Positions 18,999 to 28,533 of a DNA stretch of 64,000 nt are shown one piece after another (the stretch's first letter is position 1; each line of letters opens with the position of its first letter). Below the pieces are notes generated by a model. The model had not been told where the DNA came from and did no database searches. It saw only the letters and a program-made list of their open reading frames with translations. This DNA comes from Bacteroidales bacterium (GTDB lineage: Bacteria > Bacteroidota > Bacteroidia > Bacteroidales > WCHB1-69), in the NCBI GenBank assembly GCA_017617445.1, contig JAFZWE010000004.1:1-64000 (forward strand). Reading direction: 5' to 3'. The position numbers were made by a program, and so were the translations under genes.

Positions 18999-19787
18999 AT
19001 GAGCGGCGGTCTTTACTCAATGGATCAAAAAGATTTTGACCAGACTTTAGATTTAACCAAAGTCAAGCCCTATGGTGACACCATGAACGACGGTAAAACC
19101 CAATTGAGTTTTACCCTGCCTGTCCCTTGCGGGGATGAGGCTGTGGAAGCCGCCAAGCAGATGATGAAAAAGATGGGATTTGAAAACCCGTTAGTGGTGT
19201 ACTACAAGGAATTAACCGAAGGTTACACCTTTTTCAACTGCTATGGTTCCACCATCCACACGGTGGATTATACCGCCATCCACGTTCCAAAAGTTGAATC
19301 CACGGTGATGGATATGCATGAAACCGATGAGTTCATCCGTGAGCATATCGGGCGCAAGATCATCGCCATCGGGGCCAGCACGGGAACCGATGCCCACACG
19401 GTCGGCATTGATGCCATCATGAACATGAAGGGCTATGCAGGGCACTATGGCATTGAACGCTACGAGATGTTTGAAGCCCTCAACATGGGCAGTCAGGTCC
19501 CGAACGAAGAGTTCATTGCCAAAGCCATTGAGATGAAAGCGGATGTGCTGCTGGTATCCCAGACCGTGACCCAGAAGGACGTGCACATCAAAAATCTGAC
19601 TGAGCTGGTGGAGATGTTGGAGGCGGAAGGGCTTCGCGACAAAGTCATCCTTGTCTGTGGCGGTCCCCGCATCTCTCATGAGCTGGCCCAGGAGCTCGGC
19701 TATGACGCCGGATTCGGCAGTGGCTCCTACGCTGATGATGTCGCTTCCTATGTGGCACAGGAACTGGCACGCAGACTTAACAAATAG
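18999..19787 (+). CDS. kamE: D-lysine 5,6-aminomutase, beta subunit
   Basis: 262 residues. The cobalamin-binding motif DAHTVG places the cobalt-ligating His at residue 133, and Lys144 in MNMKGYAGHYG is at the position reported to form the Schiff base with PLP in the characterised enzyme. The C-terminal part is a B12-binding Rossmann domain (VLLVSQTVTQKDVHIKNL, VCGGPRIS). It pairs with KamD to form the active enzyme. It has its own promoter and is separated from kamD by seven unrelated genes. The next gene begins 4 bases after its stop. Confidence 0.95.
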   Translation: MSGGLYSMDQKDFDQTLDLTKVKPYGDTMNDGKTQLSFTLPVPCGDEAVEAAKQMMKKMGFENPLVVYYKELTEGYTFFNCYGSTIHTVDYTAIHVPKVESTVMDMHETDEFIREHIGRKIIAIGASTGTDAHTVGIDAIMNMKGYAGHYGIERYEMFEALNMGSQVPNEEFIAKAIEMKADVLLVSQTVTQKDVHIKNLTELVEMLEAEGLRDKVILVCGGPRISHELAQELGYDAGFGSGSYADDVASYVAQELARRLNK

Positions 19788-19791
19788 CACA

Positions 19792-20940
19792 TTGAAAAGA
19801 GTCATCCTTTCTGTCACCAATGACCTTTACAGCGACCAACGCCTTGAAAAGGTTTGTAACTCATTGGTTGAGATGGGATTTGATGTGCTTTTGGTAGGAA
19901 GACGCTACACAGACTCCCCTACCCTCCCGGAACGGAAATTTGCCACACACCGCATGAGACTCCTTTTCCGCCACGGATTTCTGTTCTACGCGGAATACAA
20001 CCTGCGGCTGTTCTTCTATCTTCTTTTCAAAAAATGTGACCTTTTGGTGGCCAATGATCTGGACACCCTGCTGCCCAATTACATTGTCAGCCGTATCCGT
20101 AGAAAAAGGATCATTTATGACAGCCACGAGTATTTTTGCGGACTTCCGGAGTTGAACGGTCGTCCGCGGGTGCGCAATTTCTGGCATCGGATTGAGCAGC
20201 ACTGTTTTCCCCAATTGCCCGATGTCATCACCGTATGCCAGTCTATTGCTGAAATGTACGACAAAGAGTACCCACAAAGATCTGGAGAGAAAGTCCGCGT
20301 GGTTCGCAACGTGCCTCTGCGGAGCCGACAACCCGTCACACTTGGCCGCGCCGACTTAGGGCTGCCGGAAGAGGGGCGGCTCATTGTAATGCAGGGAGCC
20401 ATCAACCGCGACCGCGGAGCAGAAGAACTTATTCTCGCCATGCACCACATTGAGAATGCAACGTTACTCATCATCGGCAACGGAGATGTCATTCCCGCAC
20501 TGCACAGTTTGGTAAAAGCGGAGAATCTGGATAAAAAGGTCATGTTCCTTCCGCGCATGGCGCCGGAACAGCTGGCCAACTACACTGCCCTGTGCGATGT
20601 AGGATGTTCTTTGGAAAAAGACACCAACCTCAACTACCGCTACTGCCTGCCCAACAAGCTGTTTGACTATCTAAAGGCGGGCATTCCCGCTGTGGTTTCC
20701 GACCTGCCCGAGATGGCACGGATCATCCGCGAAAGCGGAGCTGGACTGACTGTATCCGATATTACACCGGAAAAAATTGCAGAAACCATCCACCGGCTGC
20801 TTTCCGACAGCGACCTTTACAACAGTTGCAAACGCAATGCGTTGGCCGCCGCCGACACCTACTGTTGGGAAAATGAAGTGGAAATACTGCGGGAAATCTA
20901 CCTTTCCCCCTCCCCTCAAAAAACAAAAGCAACCTTTTGA
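19792..20940 (+). CDS. Family 4 (GT-B) glycosyltransferase
   Basis: 382 residues from a TTG at 19792, 4 bases after kamE; longer in-frame starts lie inside kamE and encode no conserved sequence. The start KRVILSVTNDLYSDQRLEKV matches Bacteroidota GT4 enzymes. The C-terminal donor-binding half contains GAINRDRGAEELILAM, LLIIGNGD and KLFDYLKAGIPAVVSDLPEM, where the GT-B nucleotide-sugar site lies. The acceptor and sugar are unknown; it is probably involved in surface polysaccharide or glycolipid synthesis. The link to kamE is positional only. Confidence 0.83.
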   Translation: MKRVILSVTNDLYSDQRLEKVCNSLVEMGFDVLLVGRRYTDSPTLPERKFATHRMRLLFRHGFLFYAEYNLRLFFYLLFKKCDLLVANDLDTLLPNYIVSRIRRKRIIYDSHEYFCGLPELNGRPRVRNFWHRIEQHCFPQLPDVITVCQSIAEMYDKEYPQRSGEKVRVVRNVPLRSRQPVTLGRADLGLPEEGRLIVMQGAINRDRGAEELILAMHHIENATLLIIGNGDVIPALHSLVKAENLDKKVMFLPRMAPEQLANYTALCDVGCSLEKDTNLNYRYCLPNKLFDYLKAGIPAVVSDLPEMARIIRESGAGLTVSDITPEKIAETIHRLLSDSDLYNSCKRNALAAADTYCWENEVEILREIYLSPSPQKTKATF

Positions 20941-20966
20941 ATCAACTCGTTTTCAAAAGGTTGCTT
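20927..20966. terminator. Bidirectional terminator between the GT4 gene and purM
   Basis: A 14-bp perfect stem (AAGCAACCTTTTGA at 20927-20940 with TCAAAAGGTTGCTT at 20953-20966) and a 12-base loop. It overlaps the GT4 stop codon. The A-rich stretch at 20917-20928 gives a U-tract for minus-strand transcripts, so it should terminate purM and probably the convergent GT4 transcript too. Confidence 0.75.
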
Positions 20967-20990
20967 AATAAACATCAAAAAAATATCGTA

Positions 20991-22040
20991 CTAAATGATA
21001 TTCACACCAGGGGTACCGGTGACACGTCCGATCACTGAGGCCTCCTCGCCGTGAGATTTCAAAATCTCCATGGCTCGTACCGCTTCATTTTCCGGCATCA
21101 CCACCACCATACCAATACCCATGTTGAAGATGTTGAACATCTCACGATGCGGAATTTTCCCCCACTTCTCCAGCATCTGGAAAACAGGAAGTATTTTCCA
21201 TGTTCCTTCCTTGATTTCCAGTCCCTGCCCTTCGTGAAGCACACGCGGGATATTCTCATCAAAACCGCCGCCAGTGATATGGCAAACACCGTGTACATCA
21301 CACTGACGGATCACATCCAGCATCGGTTTGATATAGATGCGGGTCGGGGTGAGCAGAACATCACCCAAAGTACGGTCGCCGTAGGCATCTGCAAATTCCT
21401 CATCACAATCGCCCACGCGCTGGCGATAGCCGAACCCTTTGCGTTCCACAATGCTGCGCACCAGGCTGAAACCGTTGGAGTGAACTCCTGACGAGGCAAT
21501 TCCCACCAACACATCCCCCACAGCCACCTTGCTCCCATCAATCAGCTTGGATTTTTCCACCACACCAGTGGTGTAGCCGGCCAGATCGTACTCATCCTCG
21601 GCATACATGCCGGGCATTTCTGCAGTTTCCCCGCCAATGAGAGCACATCCCGCTTGACGGCATCCTTCGGCCACCCCAGCCACGATGGCTTCCACCTTCT
21701 GCGGCACATTCCGTCCCACTGCCACATAGTCCAGAAAAATCAGCGGCTCCGCACCCTGCGCCAACACATCGTTCACACACATGGCCACAGCATCAATGCC
21801 GATAGTATCATGCTTGTCCATTGCAAAGGCGATTTTCAGTTTGGTACCCACTCCATCCGTCCCGCTGACCAGCACCGGTTCCTTGATATTCAAACAACCC
21901 AGATCAAACATTCCCCCAAAGGAGCCGATATTGCCCATTGAACCCACACGTGATGTGGAGGCCACATGCTGTTTGATGCGACGGACCACTTCATAACCAG
22001 CCTCAAGATTCACACCTGCTTTTTCGTATGATTTTGCCAT
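20991..22040 (-). CDS. purM: Phosphoribosylformylglycinamidine cyclo-ligase (AIR synthetase)
   Basis: 349 residues, family length. Motifs include [16 protein letters not shown] at the N-terminus, [46 protein letters not shown] and [15 protein letters not shown]. The enzyme closes FGAM to AIR with ATP in step five of purine synthesis. It is the last gene of the purL-purF-purM group; purF ends 42 bases upstream. Confidence 0.97.
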   Translation of the reverse strand: MAKSYEKAGVNLEAGYEVVRRIKQHVASTSRVGSMGNIGSFGGMFDLGCLNIKEPVLVSGTDGVGTKLKIAFAMDKHDTIGIDAVAMCVNDVLAQGAEPLIFLDYVAVGRNVPQKVEAIVAGVAEGCRQAGCALIGGETAEMPGMYAEDEYDLAGYTTGVVEKSKLIDGSKVAVGDVLVGIASSGVHSNGFSLVRSIVERKGFGYRQRVGDCDEEFADAYGDRTLGDVLLTPTRIYIKPMLDVIRQCDVHGVCHITGGGFDENIPRVLHEGQGLEIKEGTWKILPVFQMLEKWGKIPHREMFNIFNMGIGMVVVMPENEAVRAMEILKSHGEEASVIGRVTGTPGVNII

Positions 22041-22082
22041 AATTTTTCTTTTTAATAATGATTCAATAATAAAAACTCTCCT

Positions 22083-23438
22083 CTACTCTTTTTTTCCACA
22101 TTTAATGTTGCCTGACGGATAATCTCCTGTGAAACAAGCCATACACAATTCCGCACAACCGAAAGTGGATTCACGGGAAGCCTCTGGCGTGAGATATCCG
22201 AGCGAGTCGGCACCCAGCACCTTGCAAGCCTCCTCCAAAGTGCGGCTTGAGCAAAGCAGCTCTTCCGGTGTAGAAGTGTCCACGCCATAGAAGCAGGGAT
22301 ACTTCATCATCGGGCTGGCGATGCGCACATGCACCTCCGTGGCACCGGCCTCACGCAACAGCTTCACAATCTTCAGCGAGGTGGTACCACGCACGATGGA
22401 GTCGTCCACCAATACCACGCGCTTTCCTTTGAGGATGGAGTGTACCGGGCTCAGTTTCAATTTCACGCCCATCTCACGGAGCTGCTGCTCCGGCTGGATG
22501 AAGGTACGACCCATGTATTTGTGCTTCACCAAACCCATCTCATACGGAATACCGCTCTCTTCGCTGTAACCCATAGCGGCGCTCAAGCTCGATTCAGGAA
22601 CACCCACCACGATGTCAGCCTCTACCGGCCACAAACGTGCCAGGCGGCGGCCCGACTCCATACGGTAGGCGTGTACATTACAGCCGTCGATGTCGCTGTC
22701 GGGACGGGCCAAATAGATGAACTCCATGCCGCACATGCAGTGGCGTTTCTCTTCTGAATAGAAGTTGGAACGCAAACCTTTGTTGTCAATGCAAAGAATT
22801 TCACCCGGCTCGATGTCGCGCACGAACTTGGCCCCCATGATCTCGAAAGCGCAGGATTCGCTGCTTACCACATAGCCATCACCCAGCTGGCCCAGCACCA
22901 AAGGCTTGATGCCATTCTTGTCGCGGCAGGCATACAAGCGATTCTTGGTCATCACCAAAAAGTTGAAACCGCCTTCCAATCCACGCAATGCGCTGATGAT
23001 GTTCTCAATACGGTCTTCCCCATTTCTTTTTTTGATAAGGTGAGCGAAAAGTTCACTGTCAAGACCTGTTTGGAACACGTTACCCATTTGCTCAAGGCTC
23101 TCAATGATAGGCTGTGTATTGACAAGACATCCATCGCCAGCCACGACGAAATCGCCGGAACTGTGGCGGAAGAAGAGCGGCTGCACAGTGTCAAGGCCGC
23201 TGTTGGCGATATTGGCATAACGAACCGTGGCCATGCCGATGCTGCCTTTCAGCTCACGGATTGACTGCGCATCAAAAACGCTGTCAACCAATCCCAACCC
23301 ACGGTGGCGCAAGCACTTGCCCTCCTCGTTAAAAGTTGCCATTCCCGCTCCTTCCTGCCCACGATGTTGCAGGTTATGTATACCGTAATACAAAGCGGTA
23401 GAAACATTCGGTACATTATAAGCTCCAAGAACTCCCAT
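22083..23438 (-). CDS. purF: Amidophosphoribosyltransferase homologue with a degenerate glutaminase site
   Basis: 451 residues, of the Fe-S-containing B. subtilis type. The PRPP site is intact (VVLVDDSIVRGTTS, about residues 341-354), as are the four expected cluster cysteines (C236, C382, C432, C435). The class-II glutaminase domain is recognisable (GIHNLQHRGQEGAG). However, the protein starts MGVLGAYN where functional enzymes read MCGVxG, so the N-terminal Cys nucleophile is missing. The oxyanion-hole motif AHNGN is replaced by AGDGC (100-104), and the His before VRY is Thr. A TAA lies six codons upstream in frame, ruling out a longer start. It may work with free ammonia. It is cotranscribed with purL and purM. 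Confidence 0.9.
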   Translation of the reverse strand: MGVLGAYNVPNVSTALYYGIHNLQHRGQEGAGMATFNEEGKCLRHRGLGLVDSVFDAQSIRELKGSIGMATVRYANIANSGLDTVQPLFFRHSSGDFVVAGDGCLVNTQPIIESLEQMGNVFQTGLDSELFAHLIKKRNGEDRIENIISALRGLEGGFNFLVMTKNRLYACRDKNGIKPLVLGQLGDGYVVSSESCAFEIMGAKFVRDIEPGEILCIDNKGLRSNFYSEEKRHCMCGMEFIYLARPDSDIDGCNVHAYRMESGRRLARLWPVEADIVVGVPESSLSAAMGYSEESGIPYEMGLVKHKYMGRTFIQPEQQLREMGVKLKLSPVHSILKGKRVVLVDDSIVRGTTSLKIVKLLREAGATEVHVRIASPMMKYPCFYGVDTSTPEELLCSSRTLEEACKVLGADSLGYLTPEASRESTFGCAELCMACFTGDYPSGNIKCGKKE

Positions 23439-23443
23439 AATTT

Positions 23444-26400
23444 TTATTTGTTTTTAAAATAATTAACTGCGTGATTGAAAATTGGTTGGCTCAATTGGCC
23501 TGAAATATTTTTAAAAAGATGGTTCTCATAACGCTCACTATGACCCATCTTGCCCAGAATCAAGCCGTCGCTGCTGACAATGCCCTCAATGTCATAGTAG
23601 GAGCCGTTAGGGTTATCCGTATAGCGGAATGCCACCTGCCCGTTGGCGAACAGTCGGGTGGCCATATCGGGATTCACCACAAACTTGCCTTCGCCGTGGC
23701 TCAAAGCAATGCAATGGCGCTCGCCAGGCGTAAAGCCGGCCAGCCACGGTGAGTTCACAGAGACAACCTCTGTTTCAGCCATTTGTGAAATATGTCGGTT
23801 GATATCATTCCGGAACAAAGTCGGAGAATCCACTGTAACAGCTCCGATTTGTCCATACGGCAGCAGACCGCTCTTGACCAACGCCTGGAACCCGTTGCAG
23901 ATGCCAAGAATCAGCCCATGACGCTGCTGCAGTCTGCGGATGGCAGCGGCCACCTGTTCATTGCAGATGACGCTGGCGATGAACTTGCCACTTCCATCGG
24001 GCTCGTCGCCGCAGGAAAAGCCACCGCAAAAGGCCAGTATCTGGCACGCATCAATGGCACTGGAAAGCTCCGCAATTGACTGTAGTACATCCTCTTCTGT
24101 CAGGTTTCGGAAAACCAGCGGACGCACCTGAGCACCCGCCGTACGGAATGCCTTCGCTGTATCGTAATCACAATTGGAACCCGGGAAAATCGGTAGGCAG
24201 ACCACCGGCCCATCGGCAGGCACCTCGCCCACATACTTCAAGGGCTCGCTTTCCTGTAACGACTCTGCCACATCCATCTTTCCGTTGAAGAGGGGTTCCA
24301 CCTTGGCGGGATAGATTTTGGCATAGCGGGAAGCATTGACCGCCTCCATTTCTGCTATGGGGATGCACACACCGTTGATTTCAAGCATATCAGTATCCGT
24401 CACATGTCCCAGCAAAACTGCATCGGGCCACTCCAGCTCACCTGTGGCTTCCACAAGGATTGAGCCGTAGGAAGTGGCAAAAAGATCGCTTTCATCACAT
24501 TGTACACAAACGCCCTTCCGATTTCCGAAAGACATTTTGCAGACACCCTCTGCCATGCCGCCGAAACCGACAGCCCAACCGGAAACAATACGACCTGCAC
24601 TGATTTGCTGGCAAATCCATTTCCAGTTTTTGGACAATTGCGCGGTATCAGGCATGTGATTTGCCTGCGGTTGATGGCGAATGATATAGATGCGATTGCC
24701 GGCCTGTTTCCATTCGGGCGAGATGACATTCTTGGCGTTCACTGTAGTGATGCCGAATGCCACGAGGGTGGGCGGGACATTCAGTTGTTCAAAACTTCCG
24801 CTCATGGAATCCTTGCCGCCGATGGAGGGCAAACCCAGCTCTATTTGCATTTTCAACGCGCCGAGCAATGCGGAGAAAGGCTTTCCCCAGCGTTGCGGGT
24901 CACGGGTCATTTTTTCAAAATATTCCTGATAGGAAAAACGCATGGTGGAATAGTCGCCTCCGGCAGCGGCCACTTTGGCGCAGGCCTCCACCACGGCATA
25001 AGCCGCTCCATGATAGGGGCTCCAGCGTGTAAGAGTGGGGTTATAACCGAAAGCCATCATGCTGGCAGTATCCGTATAACCGTCCACAGGCAGTTTCTGC
25101 ACAGAAACCTGTGTTTCCGTAGCCTGACGGCTTCCGCCGAATGGCATCAACACCGTGGAGCGACCAATAGTGGAGTCAAACATCTCCACCAACCCTTTTT
25201 GGGAAGCCACGTTGGGAGAAGAAATCATTTCTGACATTTTCTGCTTCAAGGGAAGGTCCTTGGGGCAGGTCGCTGGCACGAAGGGGTTGGTATTTTCCAC
25301 AGCAGCGACCTCTACAGTGGCGTAATGCTTGGCTCCGGCGCTATCGATGAATGTGCGGGAGAGGTCACACACCCGCTGTTTCCCGTTGAAGATGCGCATG
25401 CGTCCGCTGTCGGTCACATCAGCCACATAAGTTACCTCCACATTGTCGCGGTGGCAATATTGTTCAAATTCAGCGCGGTCGTCGGCACGCACCACCACAG
25501 CCATACGCTCTTGTGATTCGCTGATGGCCAGCTCAGTGGAATTGAGTCCCGCGTATTTCACGGGCACACGGTCCAAATAGATATCCAGGCCAGGGGCCAG
25601 CTCACCGATGGCGACACTCACGCCACCTGCACCGAAGTCGTTGGATTTTTTTATCAGACGGGTGACTTCCGGACGGCGGAACAGGCGTTGCAGCTTGCGT
25701 TCTTCCGGGGCATTTCCCTTTTGCACTTCGCTTCCGCACACCTCAAGGGAGGACTCGTCATGACTTTTGGAGGAACCGGTGGCTCCGCCCACGCCATCGC
25801 GGCCCGTGCGCCCGCCCAGCAGCAGGATCACATCGCCGGCGGCAGGGCTCTCCCTGCGCACATTCTCCGCTTTCACCGCACCAACCACCGCACCGATTTC
25901 CATACGCTTGGCCGTATAGCCGGGGTCGTAAATCTCACGCACCATGGTGGTGGCCAGACCGATCTGATTGCCATAGCTGGAATAGCCAGCAGCTGCCTTC
26001 TTACTGATAATCAACTGGGGAAGCTTGCCTGGCATGGTTTCCGACACCGGCTTGCAGATGTCGCCAGCCCCAGTCACACGCATGGCCTGATACACATACG
26101 AACGACCGGAGAGCGGGTCTCGGATGGCACCGCCCAGACAGGTGGATGCACCTCCGAAAGGCTCTATTTCTGTTGGATGATTATGGGTTTCATTCTTGAA
26201 TTGCAGGAGCCATTTCTCCATTTTCCCATCCACATCCACTTGCACAAAAACACTGCACGCATTGTTTTCCTCGCTTCGTTCCAGATCATCCAGCAGCCCC
26301 TTGGCGCTCAGGTACCGGGCTCCGATGGTGGCCAGTTCCATCATGCAGAGGCTCTTTTCTGTGCGGCCGAGTTCCTTTCTGATATCATAGAAACGCTGCA

Positions 26401-27139
26401 GCATCTTCTCCATATCCTCCTTGATAAACGAATCACGGATAGTGATGTCGGTCAGCTCGGTGGTGAAGGTGGTGTGGCGGCAGTGGTCGCTCCAGTAGGT
26501 GTCCAGGATGCGCAGCTCTGTTTCAAGCGGGTCGCGGCCTTCGGCGCGGAAATAGCGCACCACCTCATCCAGGTCATCCGTATTCATGGCGAGGCCATGG
26601 CTTTTGCAGAAACCCGCATAGTCGGCGGGAGTCATGCGAATGAATCCGGTGAGATCCTCCATCGGGTTGACTTCGGCCTGTTCGTTCAGGGCGAGGGCAT
26701 CCAGATTTTTTGGGCGGCACTCTACCGGATTGATGTAATAATGGGCGATCTTATCCAACACGGCCGCGTCCACATCATCGTCAAAGATGAGCAGGCGGCT
26801 GCTACGGATACGGATTTGTGCGGCGGGGTCAAGCAGATGGACACAATCCACTGCAGAGGAGGCCCGCTGGTCGAATTGGCCAGGGATGTTCTCCACAGCC
26901 AGGTATTTTTTTCCGTCCAAGTGGCAGGTGTCGGTGACGAGGTCGGTGACAATCTCACCGAACACGCGATAACGGCACTGCTCCACCAGTGTGTCACTGA
27001 AGCCGAAGAGGTCGTACACATTGATGAGGCGAAGGTGTTGGAGGTTGAGGTTGAGGTTTTCGTTCAGTTCCGCGAGAAGGCTTTGTGCCTCAATGCGGAA
27101 GCCCTCTTTTTTCTCAACAAAAATGCGTCTTGCGTTCAT
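23444..27139 (-). CDS. purL: Phosphoribosylformylglycinamidine synthase, PurL-PurQ fusion
   Basis: 1231 residues, the large single-chain form. In order it has an N-terminal PurS-like region, a linker, two FGAM synthase halves (motifs TELDIxDTYWSDHCRHTTF-like at about 195-215, KNETHNHPTEIEPFGGAST, SIGGKDSMSG), and a C-terminal class-I glutaminase from about 965. The glutaminase has its nucleophile Cys in LGICNGFQALVKSG and His/Glu in ALSHGEGKFVV, so this domain looks competent. It converts FGAR, glutamine and ATP to FGAM. It sits directly upstream of purF (5-base gap) and downstream of a hairpin that separates it from purE. Confidence 0.97.
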   Translation of the reverse strand: MNARRIFVEKKEGFRIEAQSLLAELNENLNLNLQHLRLINVYDLFGFSDTLVEQCRYRVFGEIVTDLVTDTCHLDGKKYLAVENIPGQFDQRASSAVDCVHLLDPAAQIRIRSSRLLIFDDDVDAAVLDKIAHYYINPVECRPKNLDALALNEQAEVNPMEDLTGFIRMTPADYAGFCKSHGLAMNTDDLDEVVRYFRAEGRDPLETELRILDTYWSDHCRHTTFTTELTDITIRDSFIKEDMEKMLQRFYDIRKELGRTEKSLCMMELATIGARYLSAKGLLDDLERSEENNACSVFVQVDVDGKMEKWLLQFKNETHNHPTEIEPFGGASTCLGGAIRDPLSGRSYVYQAMRVTGAGDICKPVSETMPGKLPQLIISKKAAAGYSSYGNQIGLATTMVREIYDPGYTAKRMEIGAVVGAVKAENVRRESPAAGDVILLLGGRTGRDGVGGATGSSKSHDESSLEVCGSEVQKGNAPEERKLQRLFRRPEVTRLIKKSNDFGAGGVSVAIGELAPGLDIYLDRVPVKYAGLNSTELAISESQERMAVVVRADDRAEFEQYCHRDNVEVTYVADVTDSGRMRIFNGKQRVCDLSRTFIDSAGAKHYATVEVAAVENTNPFVPATCPKDLPLKQKMSEMISSPNVASQKGLVEMFDSTIGRSTVLMPFGGSRQATETQVSVQKLPVDGYTDTASMMAFGYNPTLTRWSPYHGAAYAVVEACAKVAAAGGDYSTMRFSYQEYFEKMTRDPQRWGKPFSALLGALKMQIELGLPSIGGKDSMSGSFEQLNVPPTLVAFGITTVNAKNVISPEWKQAGNRIYIIRHQPQANHMPDTAQLSKNWKWICQQISAGRIVSGWAVGFGGMAEGVCKMSFGNRKGVCVQCDESDLFATSYGSILVEATGELEWPDAVLLGHVTDTDMLEINGVCIPIAEMEAVNASRYAKIYPAKVEPLFNGKMDVAESLQESEPLKYVGEVPADGPVVCLPIFPGSNCDYDTAKAFRTAGAQVRPLVFRNLTEEDVLQSIAELSSAIDACQILAFCGGFSCGDEPDGSGKFIASVICNEQVAAAIRRLQQRHGLILGICNGFQALVKSGLLPYGQIGAVTVDSPTLFRNDINRHISQMAETEVVSVNSPWLAGFTPGERHCIALSHGEGKFVVNPDMATRLFANGQVAFRYTDNPNGSYYDIEGIVSSDGLILGKMGHSERYENHLFKNISGQLSQPIFNHAVNYFKNK

Positions 27140-27167
27140 ATCGTGCTGTTATGTAAACATTTAAAGC

Positions 27168-27201
27168 AAACGCCCACGCTTTTTGTGTGCGTGGGCGTTT
27201 T
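27168..27201 (-). terminator. Hairpin (terminator or attenuator) between purE and purL
   Basis: A 12-bp perfect stem (AAACGCCCACGC at 27168-27179 with GCGTGGGCGTTT at 27189-27200) and a 9-base loop. It lies in the 65-base gap between purE and purL on the minus strand. The sequence after it is only mildly U-rich, and I see no -7 motif between the hairpin and purL, so partial read-through or RNA processing is possible. Confidence 0.65.
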
Positions 27202-27204
27202 ACA

Positions 27205-27672
27205 TTATATAGTAGATTGTAGTACTTTGTCACTTTGCTTTTTACGAAACTCTTCCAAGCGGTCCGTCAATGTCGGGTGATGCAGTGCGAGCATGGACAC
27301 AGCCATCAGGGCAGCATTCTTGGCTCCGTCGATGGCCATGGTCGCCACGGGGATGCCCGAAGGCATTTGCACGATGGAGAGCAGGGAGTCCAGTCCATTG
27401 AGCGCCTTTGACTTGACTGGCACGCCGATGACCGGCAGTGTGGTCAGAGCCGCGATGACGCCCGGAAGGTGAGCTGCGCCTCCCGCGCCGGCGATGATGA
27501 CATCAAACCCGTTGGCACGGGCGTTCTGCACATACTCCGCAAGCGGGCCGGGGTTGCGGTGAGCACTCAGCACCTTTTTCTCATAGGGAATTCCAAACTC
27601 TTCCAATGTTGTGCAAGCGGGGGACATCACCTCCCAGTCGCTGGCACTTCCCATAATGACGGCTACTTTCAT
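27205..27672 (-). CDS. purE: N5-carboxyaminoimidazole ribonucleotide mutase (class I PurE)
   Basis: 155 residues, complete. Motifs: [26 protein letters not shown] and [16 protein letters not shown]. The enzyme rearranges N5-CAIR to CAIR; purK, which makes N5-CAIR, is not in the window. It follows purC by 19 bases. Confidence 0.96.
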   Translation of the reverse strand: MKVAVIMGSASDWEVMSPACTTLEEFGIPYEKKVLSAHRNPGPLAEYVQNARANGFDVIIAGAGGAAHLPGVIAALTTLPVIGVPVKSKALNGLDSLLSIVQMPSGIPVATMAIDGAKNAALMAVSMLALHHPTLTDRLEEFRKKQSDKVLQSTI

Positions 27673-27691
27673 AATTATCTGTTAAAGAGAA

Positions 27692-28378
27692 TTAAGCAAA
27701 AAACAGTTTGGACAAAGTCATCGGTTCAATATACTTGCCGTCCTTATAGACGCGCATGTTGCCGGAAGCGATCTCGTCAATGAGCATCACCTTGCCATCA
27801 GCGTCATAACCGAACTCAAACTTGATGTCATAGAGTTCCAATCCCTTGTCGGCCATGCCATCGGCCACAATACGGGTGACTTTACGGGTCATTTCCTTGA
27901 TATCGTCATACTGTTTCTCTGACATAATCCCCAGAGCGACAAGGCCGTCCTTCGTGACAAGCGGATCCCCTTTGGCATCATTCTTGAAAGTCATCTCGAC
28001 ATACTCGGGAAGATCTGAAGCCTCCTCAATGTATTCGCCATAGCGACGGAAAAAGCTGCCGACAGCTTTGTAACGGCAGATCACCTCAAGACCATGGCCG
28101 AAGACCTTGGCGGGAAGAACTTCCATGGTGACATCATCCAAGTTGGCATTAACATAGTGGGTACGGATACCTGCAGCATTGATCTTCTCAAAGAAGTGGA
28201 TGGACATCTGCAGATTCACTCTGCCCACGCCTTCGATCTGAAGACCTACTGAGTTTTCACCTGGATCAAAAACACCGTCTTTGCCAGTACAATCATCTTT
28301 GAATTTCAGCAAATAATTGCCATTCTCGAGCTCATAGACATTTTTTGTCTTGCCCGTGTAAACTTGTTTTTTAATCAT
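27692..28378 (-). CDS. purC: SAICAR synthetase
   Basis: 228 residues from the ATG at 28378. A longer in-frame start exists at 28444 but it lies upstream of the -7 promoter motif at 28401-28409 and encodes no family sequence. Motifs: [19 protein letters not shown] (ATP-binding loop), [16 protein letters not shown] and [14 protein letters not shown]. It ligates aspartate to CAIR in purine synthesis and heads the purC-purE unit. Confidence 0.95.
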   Translation of the reverse strand: MIKKQVYTGKTKNVYELENGNYLLKFKDDCTGKDGVFDPGENSVGLQIEGVGRVNLQMSIHFFEKINAAGIRTHYVNANLDDVTMEVLPAKVFGHGLEVICRYKAVGSFFRRYGEYIEEASDLPEYVEMTFKNDAKGDPLVTKDGLVALGIMSEKQYDDIKEMTRKVTRIVADGMADKGLELYDIKFEFGYDADGKVMLIDEIASGNMRVYKDGKYIEPMTLSKLFFA

Positions 28379-28400
28379 AAGGGTATGAAATTTTGATGGT

Positions 28401-28409
28401 GCAAAAGTA
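28401..28409 (-). promoter_or_regulatory. -7 promoter motif for purC-purE
   Basis: TACTTTTGC on the minus strand, 23 bases upstream of the purC ATG. I see no recognisable purine operator or riboswitch in the short leader. Confidence 0.7.
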
Positions 28410-28468
28410 CACTTTTTGAACAAAAATTTTTCACACCTCCACAAGTTTTTTTTTCAACTTTTCAACAC

Positions 28469-28509
28469 AAGAGGCAGAAACACAGTCTGCATCTGTATTT
28501 CTGCCTCTT
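28469..28509 (-). terminator. Terminator-like hairpin after ddl
   Basis: A 12-bp perfect stem, AAGAGGCAGAAA (28469-28480) with TTTCTGCCTCTT (28498-28509). It lies just after ddl and upstream of the purC promoter. There is no strong U-tract directly after it, so the call rests on stem quality and position. Confidence 0.6.
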
Positions 28510-28533
28510 TCTGGAGAACATCCTCCAACGCTG

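Noticed and set aside
25688..27280. 530-codon open frame on the plus strand opposite purL
   Set aside because: It is entirely antisense to a well-conserved purL and its translation shows no recognisable domain; long antisense frames are common opposite GC-rich genes.
28379..28444. Longer N-terminus for purC
   Set aside because: The extra codons contain the -7 promoter motif at 28401-28409 and do not resemble PurC.
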